Source: Acidobacteriaceae bacterium
GTDB taxonomy: Bacteria; Acidobacteriota; Terriglobia; Terriglobales; Acidobacteriaceae
Length of the DNA stretch: 58,672 nucleotides
Direction: 5' to 3'
NCBI GenBank assembly: GCA_030041305.1
Contig: JASHOC010000118.1
Coordinates: 1 to 58,672 of the forward strand
Shown here: piece by piece, positions 15,642 through 25,304 of the stretch
Layout of the letters: each line of letters begins with the position of its first letter
How positions within the stretch are numbered: the stretch's first letter is position 1
Notes under the pieces: model-generated
What the model was told of the DNA's origin: nothing
Seen by the model: only the letters and a program-made list of their open reading frames with translations
Databases searched by the model: none
Program-made: the position numbers and the translations under genes

Positions 15642-17609
15642 CTATGGCCTCCGCCCGGCCGCTGTCATTTCACACGGTTTGCCGCCACACAACGCGCCGG
15701 TCACGCCCTCGCCTTCGGTGATGGTGTAAATCCGGTCCACGGCAGGCAACTGCACCTTTTCCACCGCACCGGAGGGCCAATGAATCTCCACTTGATCGAC
15801 AATTTCGCTGTTGCCCAGGCCAAAATGAACGCGCATGTCATTGGAGGAAAGATAACTGCCCCCGCTAAGCACGTCTTCCCGCTGACGGATTCCGCCCGCG
15901 GTCAGATAGACCGTGGCGCCCACCGCGTCACGCGGGCTCTTGGGACCGCCGATAAGTTTCATCTCCACCCAGTGATGGTGGTCCGGATTCACATTGCGCA
16001 GCAGCACCGGGACCCCATCCATATTGTTGATGACCACGTCGATCTTGCCGTCGTTGAACAGATCGCCAAATGCCGCGCCGCGGCCCACGCTCACCACTGC
16101 GAGCCCCGTTCCCTCGACCGCCGGAACCAGATCGAACTTGCCGTTCTTTAGGTTGTGGTAAAGCAAGGGGCGCTGCGCGTAGCTGGTTCCCCAGCCGGGG
16201 TGTTCGTCCACCTGCGGATAGACGTGGCCATTGATAATCAGCAGATCCTTCCAGCCGTCATTGTCGTAGTCGAGAAACCCGTCGCCAAAACCGACAAACG
16301 GGATCGACGAAACGGCGATGCCGGCCTCGTAGCTCACGTCGGTGAATGCTCCAGTGCCGTCATTTTGAAACAGAACGTTGTAATCGTCGGCAAAGTCGGT
16401 GTTGACGATATCCAGATGGCCGTTGTTCAGGTAATCTCCCGCGGCGATGCCCATATTCGCAATCTCGCGGCCGTCCTGATTCAGGGCGTATCCGCTGATG
16501 TAACTATCGTCCTCGAAAGTTCCGTCGCCTTTGTTCATGTAAAGATAATTGGGCGTGGAGTCGTTCGCCACCAGCAGGTCGGGCTTGCCGTCGTTGTTCA
16601 CGTCCGCAAAGAGAACGCCCAGGCCGTAGTATCCATTTGGATCGTCCACACCCAGCTTCTTGCTGACGTCGGTGAAGGTCCCATCGCCATTGTTGTGAAA
16701 TAGGTGGTCGTGTTCTCCCGTCAAACCACGCGGGCCGCACATCACCTGCACTCCTCGGTATTGGCAGTACGCGTAGTTCGCCGCCTTTGACCCGGACACA
16801 GGAGGGTTCGACAGATCGAGACGAATATAGCCAGCCACAAACAGGTCCAGATGCCCGTCGCCGTCATAGTCGCCGAAGGTGGCGCCGGTAGACCACGTGC
16901 CGATGGTGACGCCTGCTTGCTCGGCGACATCGGTAAAGGTGCCGTCATGATTATTGCGATAGAGGCGGTTTTTTCCGTAATTCGTTACGTATAAGTCCGG
17001 CCAGCCGTCGTTGTTGTAATCGCCTACCGCGCACCCGTATCCCCAGCGGTCATTTGCAACGCCGGCGGCTTGCGTCACCTCGGTGAATGTGCCGTCATGA
17101 TTGTTGTGGAACAGAGCCGCGTGCGGCGGTGTAGCCTTGCCCTCCAACGCGTCGTAGGTCGAGCCGTTGACCAGGTATATGTCGAGCCAACCGTCGTTGT
17201 CATAGTCCAGCAGGCATACGCCCGGACCCTTGGCTTCCACGATCAACCGTTTTTCCGGAGTGCCCGCCTTGTGGCGCCACTTTGTCAGTCCGGCCGCCGC
17301 CGCTGTGTTCATGAAGACGATAGGGCCTGTCTTCACAAAGCCCCCCGCCGTGATCGGTCGGTGCTGGCTGTCGAATACCGCCGCTTGCGGGCCGGCATTG
17401 GCCATCCCACCGGTGCTTTGCCCTGACCCCATGGTCTGATGGTTCGCCGCGTCCGCCGGTCGCGCCCCGGACGGCTCCTGGGCGCCAAGTGCGCCAGCGG
17501 CCGCAAGTAAAACAAAACTAAGGAGCAACGCCCCGCCAAGACGCTCCAAAAGCTGGCCCCCATGCGCGCCGATTCGCTCCGGCTGAATCCGGACCTGATC
17601 GAAATGCAA
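15642..17609 (-). CDS. CRTAC1/ASPIC-UnbV secreted FG-GAP repeat protein
   Basis: The 655-residue protein has an N-terminal hydrophobic segment ('LGGALLLSFVLLAAAGALGAQ') for export. At least seven FG-GAP/VCBS-like calcium-binding repeats follow, each with a DxDxDGxxD-type loop: DYDNDGWLD, DYNNDGWPD, DYDGDGHLD, DVNNDGKPD, DYLNNGHLD, DYDNDGWKD and DLFNDGKID. The last about 90 residues ('HHHWVEMKLIGGPKSPRDAVGATV', 'SSNDMRVHFGLGN') form the ASPIC/UnbV domain. These proteins are common in acidobacteria and are thought to bind surfaces or polysaccharides; the role is not known. The start is TTG at 17609, supported by GAGGTAAGGA upstream. It is divergent from the secreted protein at 17890. Confidence 0.88.
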   Translation of the reverse strand: MHFDQVRIQPERIGAHGGQLLERLGGALLLSFVLLAAAGALGAQEPSGARPADAANHQTMGSGQSTGGMANAGPQAAVFDSQHRPITAGGFVKTGPIVFMNTAAAAGLTKWRHKAGTPEKRLIVEAKGPGVCLLDYDNDGWLDIYLVNGSTYDALEGKATPPHAALFHNNHDGTFTEVTQAAGVANDRWGYGCAVGDYNNDGWPDLYVTNYGKNRLYRNNHDGTFTDVAEQAGVTIGTWSTGATFGDYDGDGHLDLFVAGYIRLDLSNPPVSGSKAANYAYCQYRGVQVMCGPRGLTGEHDHLFHNNGDGTFTDVSKKLGVDDPNGYYGLGVLFADVNNDGKPDLLVANDSTPNYLYMNKGDGTFEDDSYISGYALNQDGREIANMGIAAGDYLNNGHLDIVNTDFADDYNVLFQNDGTGAFTDVSYEAGIAVSSIPFVGFGDGFLDYDNDGWKDLLIINGHVYPQVDEHPGWGTSYAQRPLLYHNLKNGKFDLVPAVEGTGLAVVSVGRGAAFGDLFNDGKIDVVINNMDGVPVLLRNVNPDHHHWVEMKLIGGPKSPRDAVGATVYLTAGGIRQREDVLSGGSYLSSNDMRVHFGLGNSEIVDQVEIHWPSGAVEKVQLPAVDRIYTITEGEGVTGALCGGKPCEMTAAGRRP

Positions 17610-17889
17610 TGTTCCTTACCTCTATCGGAAATACTACAACGGCGCTGAATTCCTCGTCGCCTCCCAATCCTGCCCGGCCCCCTGCACGCTCGGCAGGCAG
17701 TTCCGCGCCGAGAAAAGGATTGGCTATCCATGCCTCGCCGCCCGCAAATCAAGCCGGACGCTCATTCCGAGATGTGCGGCTACGGCCTGCCGTGCATCAT
17801 AACTTTCGTAGGTCGCGAAGCAAGAGGGGTAGTGCGCCAGAACGGCCTCAACCAATCCATCCCGAGTTGCAGCGGAGACTCATTGGGCG

Positions 17890-18942
17890 ATGCAGATTCG
17901 AGGGAAGCATTTACGAGCGATTGCGCTTTTGTGCGCGGCAGGCGCAACAATCCTGATTCCCCGCGCGTGGGCGGCTTCCTGCACCACTGAAGCGCAAATG
18001 GCCGCGCCGCAGCGCGACGCTCTGTCGGCGGCGGCGCGCGCCCTGCTTTTGCAGGCGCAAAGCGGCGATGTCCAGGGACTGCGCGCGAATACGGTTCCTG
18101 CCGTCGCGGCAAATGTCACCGGGCTCCAGGGTTGGGTTCAATATATCCAACCACTGCTCAAGGGGGCCACCATCACCGTCGACGAGGTCTATCTCCTCGA
18201 CGCGTCCACCGATCCGCCGGGCGAGCAGACCACGGAATTCTTCTGCGGATCGCCGGTGGTCGGGTTCAACCTCAACGGGCTGCCGCCGGGGACCTATGCC
18301 CTGACGATTCTTCACGCCACCGGCGTTCGAGACCCGCAACAGGTCTCGTTCATTTTGTCCAAGACGCCGGCGGATCGCTGGTTGCTGGCGAACTTGTTCA
18401 ATAAGCCCATGGTGGAGGCCGGTCACGATGGCCTTTGGTACTGGAATTCCGCCCGCAAATACGCCCAGGATCACCAGGATTGGGCCGCCTGGTTTTACTA
18501 TCGCATCGCCGCCAATCTCCTCGATCCGGTCAATTTCCTTTCCAGCCCCAATCTCACGACGCTCGAAACCGAAACCGGCAAAGTGCATCCCGCGAATTTC
18601 CCCGGGCCGGCGCCCATGATGCTCAATGGCGATGGAGCCAGCTTCGCGGTCACTTCGGTCGACACCACCACCACCTTCGGACCTCTCGATCTTGAAGTTC
18701 ACTACGCACCAACCCCGGCGCAAATCGCGGAACTGCATTATCCCGCCAACGCCCGTAAGCAGGTGAGTGACCTTATGGCGGCGCTTCTCCAGTTGCATCC
18801 GGAACTGCAAGCGGCCTTCCACGGCATGTGGATTCATGCGGATCAGGGAAAAGCCTCACTGTTCGCCCTCGAACTGCCCATGGGCGGAAATGGCGCAAAC
18901 GGGCAGCAACCCAACACAAACTCAAATCGCTTTGCACACTGA
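17890..18942 (+). CDS. Secreted protein of unknown function
   Basis: The 350-residue protein has a clear Sec signal peptide (MQIRGKHLRAIALLCAAGA, cleavage near AWA-ASC). Its mature part has no domain I recognise. Visible features are an Ala/Gln-rich helical stretch (residues 36-70), a beta-rich central part ('VGFNLNGLPPGTYALTILHATG') like a small Ig or transthyretin fold, and a helical Trp-rich region ('GLWYWNSARKYAQDHQDWAAWFYYRIA') resembling one turn of a TPR or Sel1-like repeat. It ends in an Asn/Gly-rich tail. It is divergently transcribed from the CRTAC1 gene and may share its promoter region. Only a weak GGAG lies about 12 bases before the ATG. Confidence 0.72.
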   Translation: MQIRGKHLRAIALLCAAGATILIPRAWAASCTTEAQMAAPQRDALSAAARALLLQAQSGDVQGLRANTVPAVAANVTGLQGWVQYIQPLLKGATITVDEVYLLDASTDPPGEQTTEFFCGSPVVGFNLNGLPPGTYALTILHATGVRDPQQVSFILSKTPADRWLLANLFNKPMVEAGHDGLWYWNSARKYAQDHQDWAAWFYYRIAANLLDPVNFLSSPNLTTLETETGKVHPANFPGPAPMMLNGDGASFAVTSVDTTTTFGPLDLEVHYAPTPAQIAELHYPANARKQVSDLMAALLQLHPELQAAFHGMWIHADQGKASLFALELPMGGNGANGQQPNTNSNRFAH

Positions 18943-19132
18943 GTATTTTCAGGAGGCATCGGAACAGCTGCTTTCCTTTTTGCAGCGCGGGACGTTCCTT
19001 TTTTGCCGGCCTCGCCATCCACTGATTCGAACCCGGAACGAAGGCCTATGATCCCTGAAGGTGTACCAATATTGGTCCCCCAGGTTTCGGGGCCCCCACG
19101 GACAGGTCTTAACCCGTGAGGTGAAGCTCTCG

Positions 19133-19200
19133 ATTTTGAGACCTGGGATACAGGAATGCACAAGTACGACACAAGTACGTATTGATGCGATCAGAGACCC
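19133..19200. repeat. Dispersed sequence block upstream of glgE, similar to 37402-37456
   Basis: The segment with TTTGAGACC, a GGA, a CAGGAATGCACAAG block, then ATGCGATCAGAGAC closely matches the block at 37402-37456 (TTTGAGACC, GGA, CCGGAATGCACAAG, ATGCGGTCAGACAC). The glgE copy has about 10 extra bases in the middle. In both places it lies in the leader just before a major gene set. Its nature (leader element, gene remnant or mobile fragment) is unknown. Confidence 0.45.
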
Positions 19201-19215
19201 ACTCGCAGTCAAGGA

Positions 19216-21333
19216 ATGGATGTGATTAAACCCGCCCAGGGTCGTAGCCGCGTCGTGATCGACGATGTTGTCCCCCAGATCGACGCGGGCCGACGCCCCG
19301 TCCGGCGCATTCTCGGCGACGAATTCCGCGTCACTGCCGCCATTTTTGCCGACGGTCACGATCAGGTCGCCGCCCGCTTGCTCTATCGCCACCGGTCAGA
19401 CCGAAGCTGGCGTTTCGCGCCCATGAAGCCGGACGGGAACGATCTCTGGAGCGGGTCGTTTCTCGTCGATCAGCTCGGCGCCTGGACCTTCACTCTGCAG
19501 GGCTGGGTCGATCACTTCGAGACCTGGGCAAGCGATTTTAAAAAGCGTCTCGCCGCCCAAACCGACCCCACCCGCGCCGATATCGATTCCGCCGCGAGGC
19601 CTGACGATGCGGCAGGACTCAATGCCGGCGCCAATCCCGCCGCCTCCGATATTTCCCTCGCGCTTCGGTCCGGCGCCCTGCTTCTTCACAAAGGGGCGGC
19701 GCGCGCGTGCGGAGAAGCCGCCCGGCAATTGCGTGAGGCTGCGCGGGCGCTCACCTCGCTGGCGAATGAGAATGCCTATCTGGCCGAGTACCCGCTCAGC
19801 GATGAAATTCATCTCCTCATGTCCGCTCATCCCGACTTGGCTCACGCGACGCGGCGCCAACCCGAATTGCCGCTCTGGGTCGATCGCGAGCGGGCCCGTT
19901 TCTCCGCGTGGTATGAAATGTTTCCCCGCTCCGCATCTCCCGTTCCCGGCCAGCACGGGAACTTTGCCGACGTTGAGCGGCAATTGCCCGAGATCGCCGC
20001 GATGGGTTTCGACATTCTCTATCTTCCTCCCATTCATCCCATCGGCCGCGCGTTTCGCAAGGGGCCAAATAACTCTACCGATTCTCCTCCCGATGCCCCC
20101 GGCAGTCCCTGGGCCATCGGCGACCAATCCGCGGTCGATCTTCGCCCCGGCGGTGAGCCGTGCCAACGCGGCTGCGGTGGCCATAAGGCCATCCATCCGC
20201 AACTCGGGACCTTCGCCGATTTCGATCGGCTCATCGCCGCCGCCAAAACGCACGGCCTTGAAATTGCGCTGGACATCGCCTTTCAATGCTCGCCTGACCA
20301 CCCCTGGGTCACCGCTCATCCTGACTGGTTCGTGATTCGGCCCGACAGCTCCATTCAATACGCCGAAAATCCGCCTAAGAAATATCAGGACATTTACCCG
20401 CTCAATTTCGAGTCCCGCGACTGGCGCGGGCTGTGGAACGAACTCTACTCCGTTTTCGAGTTTTGGATTGAGCGCGGCGTTCAGGTCTTCCGCGTAGATA
20501 ATCCGCACACCAAGGCCTTACCCTTCTGGGAGTGGTGTCTTGGCGCGTTGCGGGAGAAATATCCCGAAACTATTTTTCTTTCTGAAGCCTTCACGCGGCC
20601 GCACGTCATGTTCGCGCTGGCCAAGCGAGGATTCACGCAATCCTATACGTACTTCACCTGGCGCAATACGAAATCTGAAATTGAAAGCTACTTGCAGGAA
20701 ATCACTCAGCCGCCCATCAGCGACTTTTTTACACCCAACTTCTGGCCGAACACACCCGATATTCTGCATAAGACGTTGCAGACGGGAGGACGGCCGGCAT
20801 TTATGCTGCGCCTTATCCTGGCCGCAACTCTTGCCGCGAATTATGGCATCTATGGTCCAGCCTATGAACTGGTGGAAAATGCTCCGGCCGTTCCGGCGCC
20901 CGGTAAGGCTGACTCGGAGGAATATCTCGATAGTGAGAAGTACCAGATTCGCCAGCGCGACCGCAATGGTCCGGAATCGTTGGTTCCTCTCATTACCACC
21001 CTCAACCGGATTCGGCGCGCGAACCACGCCCTTCAGGCAAATAGCTCGCTCCACTTCCACGGCATCGACAACTCCAATCTGCTTTGTTACTCCAAGTCGA
21101 CACCGAATTTCGACAACACAATTCTCATCACCATCAATCTCGACCCATTTCAGGAGCAGGCCGGCTGGACCGATCTCGATCTTGGCCGCCTCAACCTGCT
21201 CGCGGGAGAGGCCTTCCTCATCGAAGATCTCTTAAGCGGCGCGCAATACTCCTGGAGCGGCCGGCACAATTTTGTTGCTCTCCGCCCTGGCGTCCAGCCT
21301 GCGCATATCTTTCGCATGATCCGGCAGCCATAA
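19216..21333 (+). CDS. glgE: Alpha-1,4-glucan:maltose-1-phosphate maltosyltransferase
   Basis: GlgE (705 residues, GH13 subfamily 3) transfers maltose from maltose-1-phosphate onto alpha-1,4-glucan. An N-terminal beta domain (about 1-110, 'VVPQIDAGRRPVRRILGDEF') is followed by a helical S-domain-like region and the catalytic barrel. The nucleophile is Asp428 in FRVDNPHTKALPFWEW and the acid/base is Glu457 in FLSEAFTRPHVM. The family signature 'ENPPKKYQDIYPLNFES' is at 384-400. A stretch of about 18 extra residues is present near 303-321, before GGHKAIHPQLGT. AAGGA touches the ATG at 19216; GTG at 19222 is better spaced and may be the true start. The next gene supplies its substrate. Confidence 0.95.
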   Translation: MDVIKPAQGRSRVVIDDVVPQIDAGRRPVRRILGDEFRVTAAIFADGHDQVAARLLYRHRSDRSWRFAPMKPDGNDLWSGSFLVDQLGAWTFTLQGWVDHFETWASDFKKRLAAQTDPTRADIDSAARPDDAAGLNAGANPAASDISLALRSGALLLHKGAARACGEAARQLREAARALTSLANENAYLAEYPLSDEIHLLMSAHPDLAHATRRQPELPLWVDRERARFSAWYEMFPRSASPVPGQHGNFADVERQLPEIAAMGFDILYLPPIHPIGRAFRKGPNNSTDSPPDAPGSPWAIGDQSAVDLRPGGEPCQRGCGGHKAIHPQLGTFADFDRLIAAAKTHGLEIALDIAFQCSPDHPWVTAHPDWFVIRPDSSIQYAENPPKKYQDIYPLNFESRDWRGLWNELYSVFEFWIERGVQVFRVDNPHTKALPFWEWCLGALREKYPETIFLSEAFTRPHVMFALAKRGFTQSYTYFTWRNTKSEIESYLQEITQPPISDFFTPNFWPNTPDILHKTLQTGGRPAFMLRLILAATLAANYGIYGPAYELVENAPAVPAPGKADSEEYLDSEKYQIRQRDRNGPESLVPLITTLNRIRRANHALQANSSLHFHGIDNSNLLCYSKSTPNFDNTILITINLDPFQEQAGWTDLDLGRLNLLAGEAFLIEDLLSGAQYSWSGRHNFVALRPGVQPAHIFRMIRQP

Positions 21334-21514
21334 AGGCGCGCCTGGTTACGGGGGTTCAGACATGTCCTTTGGTGAGGCGGGGGGGCGGCGCAAGTTTCCC
21401 TTTTGACAGACGAGTTTTGAGCTGCCGGCATGGAGCCTGTAATTGGGCGCGGCCGAAAAAGTGAATAATAGGCTTTGAGCCGCGGCAAGACCACTCAACC
21501 CGGAGACTTGGAAC

Positions 21515-24500
21515 GTGAAGAAGCTCGCCAGCGCCGCCGATCCCCTCTGGTACCAGGACGCGATCATTTACGAGCTCCATGTGCGCGCATTCGCGGACTC
21601 CAACGGCGACGGCATCGGCGACTTTCCCGGCCTCATCTCCAAGCTCGATTATCTCCAGGACCTCGGCATCACCTGCATCTGGCTTCTGCCCTTTTTCCCT
21701 TCGCCGTTGCGCGACGACGGCTACGATATCGCCAATTATGTCGACGTCAATCCTTCCTATGGCACGCTCGACGACTTCAAGGCCTTTCTCGATACGGCTC
21801 ACCAGCGCAACATGCAAGTGATGATCGAATTGGTCATCAACCACACCAGCGACCAACACCCATGGTTCAAGGCAGCCCGGCTGGCCCCGCCCGGCTCGCC
21901 GCAACGCGATATGTACGTCTGGTCGCAAACTGACCAGCTCTACAAAGACGCCCGCATCATCTTCACTGACACCGAAAAATCCAATTGGACCTGGGACGAA
22001 GTCGCCAAGGCGTATTACTGGCACCGCTTCTTCTCTCACCAGCCCGACCTCAACTTCGACAATCCCGAGGTCATCGAAGAAGTGCTCAAGGCCATGCGCT
22101 TCTGGCTCGACATGGGAGTGGACGGGCTGCGCATGGACGCCATTCCCTACCTCTGCGAACGCGACGGCACATCCTGCGAAAACCTGCCCGAAACCCACGC
22201 CGTCATCCGCACCCTTCGCGCCGCCATCGACGCTGATTACGCCAACCGCTTCATCCTCGCCGAGGCCAACCAGTGGCCGGCCGACGTGCGCCCCTATTTC
22301 GGTCAAGGGGACGAGTGCCACATGGCTTTCCATTTTCCCCTCATGCCCCGCATTTATATGGCGCTCCGTCAGGAAGACCGGCTCCCCATCACCGACATCA
22401 TGGCGCAGACGCCGCCCATCCCCGACACCTGCCAATGGGGCCTTTTTCTGCGCAATCACGATGAATTGACGCTCGAAATGGTCACCGCCGACGAGCGCGA
22501 TTACATGTACTTCGCCTACTCGGCCGATCCGCGCATGCGCATCAACGTAGGCATCCGCCGCCGTCTGGCGCCCCTGGTCGACAACAATCGCCGGCGCATC
22601 GAGTTGCTGAATTCATTGCTGCTCAGTTTTCCTGGCACGCCCATCCTTTATTACGGCGACGAGCTCGGCATGGGCGACAACATCTACCTCGGCGACCGCA
22701 ACGGTGTGCGCACCCCCATGCAGTGGACTTCCGACCGCAACGCCGGCTTTTCCAAGTGCGACCCCGCCCGCCTTTATCTCCCTGTGATCATGGACCCCAT
22801 CTATGGCTACCAGGTGGTTAACGTTGAGGCCCAGCTCAGCGACCAGTCGAGCCTCCTCCACTGGACTCACAACATGATCGCGCTGCGTAAACTTTTTCAG
22901 GTGTTCGGCCGTGGCACGCTCACTTTCCTGAATCCTGCCAATCGCAAAATCCTCGCCTATCTCCGCGACCTGGATCCGGGCGACGGGACCCACGAAACGG
23001 TTCTCTGCGTCGCCAACCTCAGCCGCTTCGCGCAACCGGTTTCCCTCGATCTCTCCGACTACGCCGGTATGCAGCCAGTGGAGATGCTGGGCTACGTCCC
23101 CTTTCCCGCCATCGGCAAAGATCCGTACTCTCTTTCGCTGGCGCCGTACTCGTTCATCTGGCTCGAACTGAACGCTCCCGATGTCGAACCGGGACCGCTG
23201 CCTGAGATTGGGGCGGAAGCCTTCGCGAAACCGGCGGAGTTGAATCTTCTCGCCAACGGATGGGCTGGCTTTCTCGCCGGCCAGGGCAGAATATTGCTCG
23301 AGTCCGCCCTTCCCGCCTGGCTTCCTCACCAGCGCTGGTTTGGCGCCAGGACGCACACCATTCAATCCGTCCAGGTGCGCGACTGGGCCGAGCTTCCGCC
23401 TTCTTCCGCTGGCGGTTCGGTGGCGCTCACAGTTTCGCCGCGGGCCGGCGCCATTCCCTGCGCCTTGCTTTATCTGGAGATTGCCTATTCCGATGCTCCG
23501 CCCGACTTGTATCAGCTTCCGCTCGCCATCGCCATCGGCCCCGGCCACGAGGATGTTTCCGCCAGCCAACCCGCCGGCGTCATTGCCACCTTCGACTCCG
23601 CCTCTGGTCCCGCAGCCCTTTACGACCCCTCCGGGCGCGAAGAGTTTCAACAGGACCTGCTCAAGCTGATCGAGAGAAACGCTACTTTGCCGCTGTCGGT
23701 CAGCCATGCGCCCGATTTCGCTCCCGCTGCCGTTGAGAGTGCGGCTTCCACGGGCGCCCTCGAAGACAGCTCCGTATCTCAAGCAACTGTCGGCCATCCC
23801 GTCACTCCAGCTCCATTAAGCGCCCAGCCGGGAGAAACCGCTGCGCCCCCGCGTCACTTCGCGCCAGCCCCGTTCGCCTCCGCCGCGCAACGCACGCAGC
23901 CTCGCGAATCGCCCTCCGCTGGCGATCCCGCTCCTGTCTCGGGCCGCCTTGACGCCCGCGCCTCGGCCGCCTTCGCCTCTGTGCACCCGGAGCAACGGCT
24001 GGCCTCGCGCTCCGGTTCAGCCGAACAATCAAATACCTCCATCATTTATGGGAAGCAACTCATTTTGAAGCTCTTCCGGCGCTTCCAGCCGGGCGAGAAC
24101 CCGGACGTGGAAATTGGCCGGTTTCTCACCGAAGTCTCCCATTTCACCCATATCCCGGCGTTCCGCGGCGAAATTTCCATCACCCCCCCGCAGGGAGAAA
24201 AGACCACCGTCGCCATGCTCCAGACTTTCGTTTCCAGCCAGGGCGATGGTTGGGATTGGTTTCTCGATCAACTGACGCGATTTCTCCCGATGCTGGCCGC
24301 TGTGCCGCCTCCCCCGAAAACACATGCAGCCAGCTTTCTCCGCGAACCGGAGCCACTGTCCGCAATCATGGCGCCGGCCCAGCCGGCCCTTGAAGCCGCT
24401 GCGCTCCTTGGCCGCCGGACTGCTGAGATGCACCTGGCCCTGAGCGTTCCCACTGACCTTCCCGCCTTCGCCCCTGCCTTCGCGGCTGAACCGTTCACGC

Positions 24501-25195
24501 CCGAGGATCTCAGCCACGACGCCAGCCGCATCGAAGCCCAGATCAAGTCCAGCCTGGAAGCCCTCAAATTCAAGCTCCCCACGCTCGACGACTTCACCTC
24601 CGATGCGGCAGGTTTGGTGCTCTCGCGACGCCTCGCCCTCATCGAACGCGCGCGGGGCGTCGCCACCCTGCCTGCCGCAGGGCAACGCATCCGCATTCAT
24701 GGCGACTATCACCTTGGCCAAACCCTCCGCACCGCACTTGCGCCGGAAGATTCCGCCGCCGCAACCGCCGGTCGAGGCGACTTTGTCCTCCTCGATTTTG
24801 AAGGCGAACCGGCCCGCTTGCTCGCCGAGCGCCGCCGCAAGCAATCGCCCCTCAAAGACGTAGCCGGTATGATCCGTTCCTTTTCCTACGCCGCGCGTTT
24901 CGGTCTACATCGATTTCTGGAGCGATCTCCGGATCGTCTTCAGGAACCGCGCCCGGGCGCAGCAACTCCACTTGCCGCCTGGGCGGGGGTTTGGGAAGAA
25001 GCTGCGTCGGCCGCGTTTCTCCGGGCGTACCGCGAGGTCATCGCCGCCAATCCGGCGCTCCTGCCGCCTCCGGGGGAGGCCCAGACCCTCCTCGACGCGT
25101 ATATTCTGGAGAAGGCGCTCTACGAGTTGCTCTATGAGCTCAACCATCGTCCGGAATGGCTGCGGATTCCTATCGATGGCATCCTGGCGCTGTAA
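21515..25195 (+). CDS. treS: Trehalose synthase-maltokinase fusion (TreS-Mak)
   Basis: This 1226-residue bifunctional enzyme has TreS (GH13 subfamily 16) in residues about 1-560. Asp208 (GLRMDAIPYLCERDGTSCEN), Glu250 (FILAEANQW) and Asp316 (RNHDEL) are the catalytic triad for trehalose-maltose interconversion. From about 585 a maltokinase follows: cap region 'LPAWLPHQRWFGA', 'SNTSIIYGKQLILKLFRR', catalytic loop 'RIHGDYHLGQTL' and the metal-binding 'LLDFEGEPARLL'. Between cap and kinase lobe (about 735-835) lies an Ala/Pro/Ser-rich low-complexity insert of some 90 residues. The start is GTG at 21515 with a CGGAG site. The product maltose-1-phosphate feeds GlgE, encoded 180 bases upstream. Confidence 0.95.
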   Translation: MKKLASAADPLWYQDAIIYELHVRAFADSNGDGIGDFPGLISKLDYLQDLGITCIWLLPFFPSPLRDDGYDIANYVDVNPSYGTLDDFKAFLDTAHQRNMQVMIELVINHTSDQHPWFKAARLAPPGSPQRDMYVWSQTDQLYKDARIIFTDTEKSNWTWDEVAKAYYWHRFFSHQPDLNFDNPEVIEEVLKAMRFWLDMGVDGLRMDAIPYLCERDGTSCENLPETHAVIRTLRAAIDADYANRFILAEANQWPADVRPYFGQGDECHMAFHFPLMPRIYMALRQEDRLPITDIMAQTPPIPDTCQWGLFLRNHDELTLEMVTADERDYMYFAYSADPRMRINVGIRRRLAPLVDNNRRRIELLNSLLLSFPGTPILYYGDELGMGDNIYLGDRNGVRTPMQWTSDRNAGFSKCDPARLYLPVIMDPIYGYQVVNVEAQLSDQSSLLHWTHNMIALRKLFQVFGRGTLTFLNPANRKILAYLRDLDPGDGTHETVLCVANLSRFAQPVSLDLSDYAGMQPVEMLGYVPFPAIGKDPYSLSLAPYSFIWLELNAPDVEPGPLPEIGAEAFAKPAELNLLANGWAGFLAGQGRILLESALPAWLPHQRWFGARTHTIQSVQVRDWAELPPSSAGGSVALTVSPRAGAIPCALLYLEIAYSDAPPDLYQLPLAIAIGPGHEDVSASQPAGVIATFDSASGPAALYDPSGREEFQQDLLKLIERNATLPLSVSHAPDFAPAAVESAASTGALEDSSVSQATVGHPVTPAPLSAQPGETAAPPRHFAPAPFASAAQRTQPRESPSAGDPAPVSGRLDARASAAFASVHPEQRLASRSGSAEQSNTSIIYGKQLILKLFRRFQPGENPDVEIGRFLTEVSHFTHIPAFRGEISITPPQGEKTTVAMLQTFVSSQGDGWDWFLDQLTRFLPMLAAVPPPPKTHAASFLREPEPLSAIMAPAQPALEAAALLGRRTAEMHLALSVPTDLPAFAPAFAAEPFTPEDLSHDASRIEAQIKSSLEALKFKLPTLDDFTSDAAGLVLSRRLALIERARGVATLPAAGQRIRIHGDYHLGQTLRTALAPEDSAAATAGRGDFVLLDFEGEPARLLAERRRKQSPLKDVAGMIRSFSYAARFGLHRFLERSPDRLQEPRPGAATPLAAWAGVWEEAASAAFLRAYREVIAANPALLPPPGEAQTLLDAYILEKALYELLYELNHRPEWLRIPIDGILAL

Positions 25196-25304
25196 AAGCA
25201 TCTGAACGCGCGTATCAAAATCAGGAACAACGGGACCCGGCGCAGCAGCATCCCGAAGAAAGCCCGAAGCGGCCGGCGGTTTCCATCAAGCTTTACCCAC
25301 TGCA

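Noticed and set aside
19010..19060. GATTCGAACCC, which resembles a tRNA T-loop on the minus strand
   Set aside because: The flanking bases do not form a five-base-pair T stem, and no acceptor, D or anticodon arm could be drawn around it.
21433..21476. GAGCCTGTAATT and AATAATAGGCTTT as a remnant of a family-1 element
   Set aside because: Only short end-like pieces match, the distance is about 44 bases and the core is absent. The similarity is too weak to call.
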